From an uncultured Clostridia bacterium (GTDB taxonomy: Bacteria > Bacillota > Clostridia > Christensenellales > Borkfalkiaceae), in the NCBI GenBank assembly GCA_944328445.1, contig CALVHO010000001.1, positions 62,001 through 126,000 on the forward strand: a stretch of DNA of 64,000 nt, given 5' to 3'. This document shows, in pieces, positions 35,456-42,916 of this stretch. The translations under genes and the position numbers were made by a program. The stretch's first letter is position 1. Every line of letters starts with the position of its first letter. Below the pieces are notes generated by a model. It saw only the letters and a list, made by a program, of their open reading frames with translations. It did no database searches and had not been told where the DNA came from.

Positions 35456-35483
35456 ATTATACCGCCTTTTTGCGGTTTGTCAA
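35456..35483 (-). promoter_or_regulatory. Promoter of the glycan operon
   Basis: Minus strand -35 TTGACA (35478-35483), 16-bp spacer, -10 TATAAT (35456-35461). It reads through O1, O2 and O3 into a 20-kb operon. The rest of 35484-35612 holds a TTGTTGC/GCAACAA inverted repeat (about 35540-35558) but no gene. Confidence 0.85.
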
Positions 35484-35612
35484 TACCTTTTTCCGAAAAA
35501 AGTAAAAACTTTTCAGATTTTGTCCGATTTTTGCTTGCTGTTGTTGCAAAAGCAACAATATTGCGCGCCGCCGCACGCCGCTGCCCCCCGCAGGCCGCCG
35601 TCCGCGACGGCG

Positions 35613-35653
35613 GCAAAAGCCCCGCACCCCGCCGAAGCGGCGGGGTGCGGGGC
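35613..35653 (-). terminator. Terminator of the GH31 gene
   Basis: 16-bp stem GCCCCGCACCCCGCCG (35619-35634) with its complement (35638-35653), loop AAG; on the minus strand TTTT (35618-35615) follows. Confidence 0.8.
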
Positions 35654-35698
35654 GAAAGCGCCATACTTTTGACGCGCGGCGCCAAGCGCGGGGCACGT

Positions 35699-37666
35699 TC
35701 ACAATTTCTCAAAGACGGGGATGACGTCCTGCGGGGCAGGAACTTCGGCGCGGAGGGGGCCGCACACCGTTTCGCCCGTAAAGATGTTTTTCCACTCCCC
35801 CGCGGGGAAGTAGACGCTGCGCGCGGTCATGCCCGCGTACAGCACGGGCGCGACGAGGTAGCGGCTGCCGAACATGTACTGGTCCTCGCACGCCCAGCAG
35901 GCCTCGTCCTCGGGGAATTCGTAAAACATCGTGCGCATGAGCGGCGAGCCGTTTTCGCTCGCCTCGCGCATGAGCTGTTTGAGGTAGGGCTTCATCGAAA
36001 GGCGCAGGCGCACGTACTTTTCGAGCACCGCGCCCACCTCCTCGCCGTAGCTCCAAATCTCGTTGGGCAGGCCCGTGTGGCAGAACCCGCCGCCCCAGTC
36101 CCGCTCGTCCAGCGGGGGGATGGTGCTCGGGCCCTTGTCGCCGTGCATGCGCAGGACGGGGCAGAACGTAGCCCACTCGAACCAGCGCAGCAGCAGCTCC
36201 TTGTGCCCGGGCGCGGTCACGTCGACGAAGAATCCGCCGATGTCCGTCGTCCACCACGGGATGCCCGCCAGCCCGACGTTGAGCCCCGCGGCGAACTGAT
36301 CGCGCAGCGTTTCAAAATTGCCCTGGATATCCCCCGACCAGAGCACGGCGCCGTACTTTTGGCTGCCCGCCCAGGCGCAGCGGATGAGGTTGCAGATGTC
36401 CTTTTGCCCCGCGGCCTTCTGCCCTTCGTAAAAGGCTTTGGCGTGGCAGACGGGGTAGATGTTGGCCGTCTGCAACGCGGTGCCGCTGTGGTAGCGGTAG
36501 TTGGCAAAATCGTACACCGTGTACTCGGGCTCGGCCTCGTCCAGCCAGAACATGTCGATGCCGCTCCCGTAATAGTTTTGGCGGCACTTTTCCCAGATAT
36601 ACCGCCGCGCCTCGGGCGAGGTCGCGTCGTAGATGTACGAATCCCCCAAAAAGTCGAAGCACTGGCAGCCGTGTTCGGGGCGGATGAGCAGGCCGCGCTC
36701 GTTCATCTCGGCAAAATTTTCGCTCTTTTTGTCGACGGTGGGCCAAACGGAGACCATGCAGCGGGTACCGTAGCTTTTGAGCTCCTTGACCATGGCCGCG
36801 GGGTCGGGCCAGTATTTTTCGTCAAAGCGCCAGTCCCCCTGGCGGGTCCAATGGAAGAAGTCGATGACGATGACGTCGAGCGGGATGCCGCGGCGGTGGT
36901 ACTCGCGCGCGACGGAGAGCACCTCATCCTGCGTGCGGTAGCGCAGCTTGCACTGCCAAAGCCCGAGGGCGTTTTCGGGAAATTCGGGCGCGCGGCCGAC
37001 GAGCGCGGTGTAGTTTTGCAGGAGCTGTTTGGGCGTATCCCCCACCGTGACCCAGTAGTCGAGCTTTTTCACGCTCTCGCCCACCCATTCGGTGACGTTT
37101 TTGGCGAAATGAACGTGCCCCACGGCGGGATCGTTCCAGAAAAAGCCGTACCCGCGCGAAGAGAGGACGAAGGGCACGCTGGCCTGCGAATTGCGCTGCG
37201 CCAGTTCGAGCAGGCAGCCTTTGAGGTCGAGGCAGCTCTGCTGGTATTGGCCCATGCCGAACAGTTTTTCGCCCTCGCAGGCCTCAAAGCGGGCGGTCAG
37301 GCGGTAGTCTCCCCCGCGCGCGGGCACGAACTCGCGGGCGAGCAGGCGCAGGGAAGGGGTGTGCGGCATGTCGTACTCGTACATGCGGTAGTACTCGCAG
37401 AGCACGGGCGCGCCGTCCTTGAAAAAGCGCAGCTGCCCGAGCGGGGATACATCGCAGCGGATGCGGCCGTTGGCGACGGACGCGCCCGCCTCGCCGACGG
37501 TGATGCGGGCGGGCAGGACGGGCGCGCCTTCCAGCGCCCAGTCGGTTTGGTCCATGACGGGGAACGGGGTGGCGCAGACGCGCAGGGCGTCCTGCCCCTG
37601 CGCACAGATGCGTACCGTTTCGCCGCGGCGGGAAAAGACAAGTGCGTTGCCTTCGACGGTGAACAT
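35699..37666 (-). CDS. GH31-family alpha-glycosidase (alpha-xylosidase/alpha-glucosidase type)
   Basis: 655 residues, no signal peptide, so cytoplasmic. (beta/alpha)8 barrel with IPLDVIVIDFFHWTRQGDW, nucleophile D376 in MFWLDEAEPE, and acid/base D446 in VLWSGDIQGN. C-terminal beta domains present (YFPAGEWKNIFTGETVCGPL). Overall like compact YicI-type GH31 enzymes. Substrate cannot be fixed from sequence. SD AAGGAGG before ATG 37666. Own promoter at 37700-37728 without ATCGAT operators, so it is regulated separately from the operon downstream. Confidence 0.88.
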   Translation of the reverse strand: MFTVEGNALVFSRRGETVRICAQGQDALRVCATPFPVMDQTDWALEGAPVLPARITVGEAGASVANGRIRCDVSPLGQLRFFKDGAPVLCEYYRMYEYDMPHTPSLRLLAREFVPARGGDYRLTARFEACEGEKLFGMGQYQQSCLDLKGCLLELAQRNSQASVPFVLSSRGYGFFWNDPAVGHVHFAKNVTEWVGESVKKLDYWVTVGDTPKQLLQNYTALVGRAPEFPENALGLWQCKLRYRTQDEVLSVAREYHRRGIPLDVIVIDFFHWTRQGDWRFDEKYWPDPAAMVKELKSYGTRCMVSVWPTVDKKSENFAEMNERGLLIRPEHGCQCFDFLGDSYIYDATSPEARRYIWEKCRQNYYGSGIDMFWLDEAEPEYTVYDFANYRYHSGTALQTANIYPVCHAKAFYEGQKAAGQKDICNLIRCAWAGSQKYGAVLWSGDIQGNFETLRDQFAAGLNVGLAGIPWWTTDIGGFFVDVTAPGHKELLLRWFEWATFCPVLRMHGDKGPSTIPPLDERDWGGGFCHTGLPNEIWSYGEEVGAVLEKYVRLRLSMKPYLKQLMREASENGSPLMRTMFYEFPEDEACWACEDQYMFGSRYLVAPVLYAGMTARSVYFPAGEWKNIFTGETVCGPLRAEVPAPQDVIPVFEKL

Positions 37667-37699
37667 GGGATGCCTCCTTGGCGGGGTGGGGTTGGTTGT

Positions 37700-37728
37700 A
37701 TTGTATACCACGCCGCGAAAGCTGTCAA
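37700..37728 (-). promoter_or_regulatory. Promoter of the GH31 gene
   Basis: Minus strand -35 TTGACA (37723-37728), 17-bp spacer, -10 TACAAT (37700-37705). Confidence 0.7.
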
Positions 37729-37770
37729 GCCCCGCGGCAAATTTTCGGGCCCGCAAAAACCGCAGACGGA

Positions 37771-38272
37771 TGCGTCGCGAATGTAAAATGTAAAATGTAG
37801 AATGTAGAGTTATGGAAAATTTTTGAATAAACCAAAATTCTACACTCTACATTCTACACTCTACATTCACAAAAGCCCTGCCATGAGATCCCTCGACAAG
37901 CTCGGGATGACATAAGGGTTGTCCAAAATTCTACACTCTACATTCTGCATTCGCTCCCCTACCGTCATCCTGAGCGGAGCGAAGCGCAGTCGAAGGATCT
38001 CACTCGCCCGCCCACAGGAAAGCCCGACAATGAGATCCCTCGGCGGCGACTCCGCCCGAGGCCGCATGGTTCACAAAAACCGCAGGCTTCTGCGTGCCGA
38101 ATGTAAAATGTAAAATGTAGAATGTAGAGTTGCGGATAATATTTTATAAACCAAAATTCTACACTCTACATTCTACACTCTACATTCACAAAAGCCCCGC
38201 CATGAGATCCCTCGACAAGCTCGGGATGACGGGGACGGCTCGGGATAACGGGGACGGCTCGGGATGACGGGG
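37771..38272. repeat. Mosaic intergenic repeat: AATGTAR heptads plus GTCATCC-type hairpins
   Basis: No credible gene lies in 37729-38277. Two near-identical units (about 37775-37918 and 38095-38232) each have AATGTAA/AATGTAG heptads, an AT-rich loop, the reverse-complement CTACACT/CTACATT heptads, and GAGATCCCTCGACAAGCTCG. Between them is GTCATCCTGAGCGGAGCGAA with GTCGAAGGATCTC, able to fold on itself. At the end, CGGGATGACGGGGACGGCT (19 bp) is repeated about 2.7 times (38222-38272). The same families recur at 56660-56990. Confidence 0.85.
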
Positions 38273-38277
38273 GCAGC

Positions 38278-38311
38278 AAAACGCCGCGCAAGGGCTTGCC
38301 CTCGCGCGGCG
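38278..38311 (-). terminator. Terminator of the GH43 gene
   Basis: CGCCGCGC (38282-38289) and GCGCGGCG (38304-38311) with inner GGGC/GCCC pairing; TTTT follows on the minus strand (38281-38278). Confidence 0.7.
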
Positions 38312-38346
38312 CTGCGTTTTGGTTTTTTACAGGTCTGCCCGCGGGC

Positions 38347-40485
38347 TTACACGGCGACGCCTTCGTTGTACCGGTATTGGCCCGAACGGTTGCTCGTTTC
38401 GGTCTGCACGCGGAAGGTGCACTGCTCCGCCGTCACGCTGTCCGTTACGACCAGCTCGCCGCCGACGATGGCCAGGTAATAGTCCTCGTCGGCCGCGCAT
38501 TGGAACATCACGCCCGCGCCGTTTTCGCCCGCGACCGTCTTGAAGGACATGTTCTTTTGCTGGGCGAGCGCCTCGGCGCTGCCGAGCACGTGCGAATCCT
38601 GCGTTATGACGACCTTGCCCGTCGCGATGTCGTAGCACAGGTACAGCCCCGCCATGTTGTAGGCCTGGATGGAGATGTAATTGTCCGCATCCGCGTTTTC
38701 GGGCACGTACTTGGCCGCCTCGATCTCCCACAGGGCGTCTTCTTCGTTTTCAAACATGTTCGCGGGTTTGTAGAAGGTGGGCAGCGCCAACGGATAGTAC
38801 GCATCGCTGTGCGGGTTGACGGTGTACAGATGGCCGATGGGGACGTCGTTTTGGGTGATCTTGCTGTTCACGCCGCTGATGCCCGTCGAATTTTCATGAA
38901 CGAAATCGACGAACCCGTTGTCGCTGAATTCCAATTCGGCGATGCAGGCCACGCGGCGGTAGCCGAGGCCGTACGGCAGCGAACCGTTGTGGTAGATCAT
39001 GTAGGTGCTGCCGCCGAAGTCGAACACCGCGGGATGGTTGGTGTTGGAAGTGGCGGTGGGGTCCATCAGGCGGTTGCCGTAGTTCCACTCGTCCTCCCAA
39101 AGGCCGTCCTCATCCGTCACATCGATATAGCTGTACGCGAGCGCCTCGCGCCAGCCCGCGGCGTAGAACATGTAGTAGCGGTAGCCCGTATCCGTCTCGC
39201 GGCGGTACAGGTACGGCGCCTCTGTAAAGGTGTTGTCCGCCGTGTTTTTGGTGTACAGGTCGATGCGCATGATGTCGGCAACCTGTTCAATGTTGTTGTA
39301 GCCGAACCAGTAGAACGTGGGTTCGTCCGTCGTTACGATGTTGCCGTCCGTGCTCGCGCTCTGGTCGACGATCTCCAACTCTACGCTATAACCCGTGCCG
39401 TTTTCTGCCGGATCAGAATCGACCATCGCGACCTGGCACATAAAGGAATTGCTGTTGCCCCAGGCCACGTACATCTCGTCATTGTCCGTCACCCACGCGG
39501 TGGGGTCGATGTCGTTCCAGCCCGCGTCGGCCGCGTCAACACCCGATGTTACCGTGTTTGTGGCCTCATCAAACACGTAGTCTGTCGTTCTGTTCGTCCA
39601 GTTGCTGTACACGAGGGGCTCGTCGTAGCACTCGAAGGGGCCGGTCGGGTCGTCGGAGACGGCGAGGCCGATGCACATGTGGCCGTTGTTGCCTGCCGTG
39701 GTAAAGCCCACCGTGTTTTCGGACCACGAGCAGAAGAGGAACCAATAGTACCCCTTGTACTCGATGACCTGCGAGGCCCAGGCGGAAGGTTCCACGCTGC
39801 CCGTCGCCTGCCCGCGCGCCCAAGGGATGTCCTCGATGTCCATGATGATGCCTTCCGTCGTCCAGTTGACGAGGTCGATGGAGGAATAGCAGATCCATTC
39901 GGGCATGGTGTAGGTAGAGGTCACGGCGTCCTCGGTGATGTCGTGCCCGACGTAGAGGTACGCCGTCTCGACGCCGTCTTTTTCCACGACCATGACCGCG
40001 GGATCGCCGCCGTAGGTGATGACGTCGGCATACTCGGCGTCGCCCTTCTGCCAAGGTTCGCTGCCCGTCGTCCAGCTGTCGTCGTATGTCGAATCGCCGA
40101 TGCCGAAGCCGCCGATGGGATTGCCGCCCACGCTCTTTTGGAGGGAGACCGCATCGCCTTCGCCTAAGAACTCCGCCGTGACGGTTACGTCCTTGGTGAC
40201 GGCAAAGGTATAGGGGTTATCGGTAGAGACTTGCTGCCCGTCCACCGTCCAGCGGACGAACACCTTGCCATCGGGCACGGTGGCGGTGAGGGTGCAGTTT
40301 TCGCCCTCCTCGAACTCGCCGCCGCCCGTTCCACCGACGACGGTCACGGTGTACGTGACGGCCTCGGAAGAGGGCGGAGGGGTGGGTGCGGGGTCATCCT
40401 TGCCGCAGCCGACGAGAACGAAGGAGAGGGCCATGACCAAAGCAAAGCAGAGCGCGGTAAGGCGCGTGAACATTTTCTTTTTCAT
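38347..40485 (-). CDS. GH43-family lipoprotein (candidate arabinofuranosidase/xylosidase)
   Basis: 712 residues. Lipobox SFVLVGCGKD. Residues about 40-110 form a small bacterial repeat domain (FEEGENCTLTATVPDGKVFV). About 120-560 is a five-bladed propeller with ITYGGDPAVMVVEKDG (candidate base Asp), WARGQATGSVEPSAWASQVI and NHPAVFDFGGSTYMIYHNG, as in GH43. The C-terminus (about 600-712) looks like a beta-trefoil or AbfB-like binding module (YISIQAYNMAGLYLCYDIA). Surface-anchored. Follows the LamG/FIVAR gene by 12 bp with its SD over that stop codon. Confidence 0.82.
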   Translation of the reverse strand: MKKKMFTRLTALCFALVMALSFVLVGCGKDDPAPTPPPSSEAVTYTVTVVGGTGGGEFEEGENCTLTATVPDGKVFVRWTVDGQQVSTDNPYTFAVTKDVTVTAEFLGEGDAVSLQKSVGGNPIGGFGIGDSTYDDSWTTGSEPWQKGDAEYADVITYGGDPAVMVVEKDGVETAYLYVGHDITEDAVTSTYTMPEWICYSSIDLVNWTTEGIIMDIEDIPWARGQATGSVEPSAWASQVIEYKGYYWFLFCSWSENTVGFTTAGNNGHMCIGLAVSDDPTGPFECYDEPLVYSNWTNRTTDYVFDEATNTVTSGVDAADAGWNDIDPTAWVTDNDEMYVAWGNSNSFMCQVAMVDSDPAENGTGYSVELEIVDQSASTDGNIVTTDEPTFYWFGYNNIEQVADIMRIDLYTKNTADNTFTEAPYLYRRETDTGYRYYMFYAAGWREALAYSYIDVTDEDGLWEDEWNYGNRLMDPTATSNTNHPAVFDFGGSTYMIYHNGSLPYGLGYRRVACIAELEFSDNGFVDFVHENSTGISGVNSKITQNDVPIGHLYTVNPHSDAYYPLALPTFYKPANMFENEEDALWEIEAAKYVPENADADNYISIQAYNMAGLYLCYDIATGKVVITQDSHVLGSAEALAQQKNMSFKTVAGENGAGVMFQCAADEDYYLAIVGGELVVTDSVTAEQCTFRVQTETSNRSGQYRYNEGVAV

Positions 40486-40497
40486 CCTGTCCCCTCC

Positions 40498-42480
40498 TTA
40501 TGCCGCGACGAGCGTGGAAAGATCGCCCGTGGCGTGCAGCATGCCGACTTCCTCGGCCGAAAGCGCGCGGCTGTACACGCTCAGATTGCTCGCCGCACCG
40601 ATGACGGAGCTGTCCGCCGCCCAGAAGGAGCGGCCGATCCAGTTGGTGGCGTTCGTGCCGATGATGCCTTCGATGAGGCCCTGTGCGAGCGCGGGCGTCG
40701 TCTCGCATTCGTACCTGGCGGTGGTATAGCAGACGGCGCCGTCTTTGAGCAGATAACCCGAAACATAGACGTAGATCAAGCCGTCGCGGTCGACGGTGAT
40801 GGTCACGCCATACCACTGGCGCAACAGCAATTCGCACACGGCGGTGCTGTTGAGGAACACGGCCTTGCCCGAAACGTCGCAGGCGGCGTGGCCGTTGGCG
40901 GATACGAAGATCTGCTGCCCCGTGAATGCCGATCCGCTGAACGAACTCGTGCCCAGCTGGAAGATGCGGCCCCAGTCGTTGCGCTTCGTGCTGTTGTTCA
41001 GGTTAAAGTTTTCGATGTAGGCGCTGACCGTGACGGACAGGCCGCTCTCCTTCGTGACGCCGTTGAACGCGCCCTGCGGGATGGAAAGGCCCATGCTGCC
41101 GCTCGTGGGCTTGCGGTCGGCATAGGGGTTGGGGTCGTTGGTCGAGCTCAGCCCTTCGGCGTCGTACAGTTTGGCGGCGCTGACGCCCTGGTGGGTGACA
41201 AAGCTGTCGTTTTGGGCGGAGAGCTCCTCGGTGCCGTTCGAGGACGTCATGTACAGCACTTCGCCCGTCGCACCCGCGACGAGGTTTTGCCCGCCGTGTT
41301 CGCTGTCGAGCGGGAAGGCCGCGGCGAGCCCGTCGGTCAGGTCGGGCTCGATCTTGAAAGGATCCAGCGCCTGATACGCGGCCTGCAACGCCGCGACGGT
41401 TTCGTCGACGTCCTCCTGTGCGGACGTGAGGAAGCTGAGCGCTTCGGCATTCGCGCGCGCCTGCATGAAGGCGGCGTACGCCGCAGCCCAGCCGTCGGCA
41501 AACCTGTCGTAATTGCTCCGCACGAAGTTGTTGTCCAACTCTTCCAACAGCGCGTCGCGCTCCGTAAGGTCGGCATAGCTCGCATTGATGGCGGCGATCT
41601 CGTCGGCGGTGAGGGCGGAAGAATAGAATGCCACCTGCTCGACCGTGATGTCCGGATTGCCCCAGATGTTGTTCGCGCGGCCGAACATGAACCAGTCTGC
41701 CTCGTTGACGAAACTGACGGTATCGGTGCGGTATGTACCCGCAGCGCCGCCCGCCGTCCAGTCATACGAAGCCACCCGATCGCCGTCTTTGTATACGGTG
41801 ATCGCCGCGCCGTCGACGGTAAGGATGTACTGCGAAAGCTCGGTCAGAGCCAGATCGGCATAGCCGCTGCTGCCGCCGATGATGTCATAAAAATCATCCT
41901 CTACATTGGTCGAGCCTTTTTTGTTGAGGCGGAACGAGACGCCATCGGCCGCGGCAAAGAAGAAGTTGTTCACCCCGTGCGAAAGGCTGGGTGTGGAGTC
42001 CTTCGTAAAGCCGAACAGCCCCGTATATTCGTCGATCTTGTCCGTTCCCGTATAGAGATAGACGATAACGGAAAAGCCATCCTTCAATTTCCCTTTGAGC
42101 GGGTTGGCGCGGCCGTACGAGTTGCTTTCCCCCATGGCTCCGCCTGCTCCTTGGAATCCGCCCGGAACGTACAAGCCGTTGCCCACCGTAACGGTTGCGC
42201 CGGCCTTGGCGGCCTCTCCTTTGAGAGCGCTCCACCCCGTGGCGTCAAAGCCCGACGAAGTAAAGTCGTACGAGGCGACGGCCGTCGGCGCGGTGACCTG
42301 CGGCGTTTCTGCCTGCCCGCCGCTTCCGCCGCTTTCGGCATCGCTTTGCGCGGCTGTTTCCAGGGCGATGGCGGGCGTTGCGTCGCGGCCGCCCATAGGC
42401 AGCCAGGCGAGGCACGTCAGCAGCACCGCCACCGCGAGCAGCACGGCCGCAAGGCAGAATGCCTTTTTGCGTACATTCAT
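40498..42480 (-). CDS. Exported protein with two LamG-like domains flanking a FIVAR-like helical domain
   Basis: 660 residues. N-terminal signal/anchor (AFCLAAVLLAVAVLLTCLAW). LamG-like domain 1 (about 85-310: FSVIVYLYTGTDKIDEYTGL; VEQVAFYSSALTADEIAAIN), helical FIVAR-like segment (about 315-385: SAQEDVDETVAALQAAYQAL), LamG-like domain 2 (about 395-655: YGVTITVDRDGLIYVYVSGY; LSVYSRALSAEEVGML). No catalytic motif. Probably binds glycan for the GH43 lipoprotein encoded just downstream. SD AAGGAGGG; long leader upstream. Confidence 0.72.
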   Translation of the reverse strand: MNVRKKAFCLAAVLLAVAVLLTCLAWLPMGGRDATPAIALETAAQSDAESGGSGGQAETPQVTAPTAVASYDFTSSGFDATGWSALKGEAAKAGATVTVGNGLYVPGGFQGAGGAMGESNSYGRANPLKGKLKDGFSVIVYLYTGTDKIDEYTGLFGFTKDSTPSLSHGVNNFFFAAADGVSFRLNKKGSTNVEDDFYDIIGGSSGYADLALTELSQYILTVDGAAITVYKDGDRVASYDWTAGGAAGTYRTDTVSFVNEADWFMFGRANNIWGNPDITVEQVAFYSSALTADEIAAINASYADLTERDALLEELDNNFVRSNYDRFADGWAAAYAAFMQARANAEALSFLTSAQEDVDETVAALQAAYQALDPFKIEPDLTDGLAAAFPLDSEHGGQNLVAGATGEVLYMTSSNGTEELSAQNDSFVTHQGVSAAKLYDAEGLSSTNDPNPYADRKPTSGSMGLSIPQGAFNGVTKESGLSVTVSAYIENFNLNNSTKRNDWGRIFQLGTSSFSGSAFTGQQIFVSANGHAACDVSGKAVFLNSTAVCELLLRQWYGVTITVDRDGLIYVYVSGYLLKDGAVCYTTARYECETTPALAQGLIEGIIGTNATNWIGRSFWAADSSVIGAASNLSVYSRALSAEEVGMLHATGDLSTLVAA

Positions 42481-42560
42481 GTTTGCTTCCCTCCTTAAAA
42501 TATTTGTGTGTATGGACCGTGCAAACCGCACGGGTCATGCCGTTTTATGCCGTCAAATGC

Positions 42561-42600
42561 CTTTTTGTTTTGCGCAGCAAAACAAAAAGCGGCCGCTTTT
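42561..42600 (-). promoter_or_regulatory. Overlapping hairpins in the LamG/FIVAR gene leader
   Basis: A perfect 13-bp stem, CTTTTTGTTTTGC (42561-42573) with its complement (42577-42589), loop GCA, overlaps a 16-bp palindrome AAAAGCGGCCGCTTTT (42585-42600). On the minus strand the palindrome is followed by TGTTTT, so it looks like a terminator whose U-tract would be taken by the downstream stem. Possible attenuator; no known riboswitch recognised. The rest of 42481-42735 is untranslated leader without a gene. Confidence 0.45.
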
Positions 42601-42735
42601 CCGCCCTGCCCGCGCGCGGCCCCGCACGGCGGACGGAAACGCACCGCGCCGCGAAGGAACGCGCCAAAGCGCAAAGGCACAACAGACCGCCCCGCTCCCG
42701 CGGCGCAGCTGCTGCACGGATAATTGGATGATTTT

Positions 42736-42763
42736 ATTATACACCCGATTTTCGGCTTGTCAA
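42736..42763 (-). promoter_or_regulatory. Promoter of the LamG/FIVAR-GH43 pair
   Basis: Minus strand -35 TTGACA (42758-42763), 16-bp spacer containing CCGATTTTCGG, -10 TATAAT (42736-42741). The leader to the ATG is about 250 nt. Confidence 0.8.
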
Positions 42764-42869
42764 GGCTTGCGGCAAAATTTATCGCACATTTTATTGAAAT
42801 ATATTGCAGATAATATTGTGATTTTACGGCGGAAACGTTCACTTGCCGCGGGGCCGCGGGCACGGCAAA

Positions 42870-42892
42870 GGGCCGCCAAGTTTTGGCGGCCC
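42870..42892 (-). terminator. Terminator of the Na/Pi cotransporter gene
   Basis: 10-bp perfect stem GGGCCGCCAA/TTGGCGGCCC, loop GTT, followed on the minus strand by TTTG. Confidence 0.65.
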
Positions 42893-42916
42893 CGAATGTT
42901 TGAAGATCTTGCTTGT

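Noticed and set aside
37867..38113. Short open frames in the 37.8-38.1 kb repeat
   Set aside because: They are translations of the GTCATCC/heptad repeat units, not genes.
37771..38272. Possible CRISPR array because of repeated units
   Set aside because: Units are heptads and inverted foldbacks without regular spacers, and no cas genes are present.
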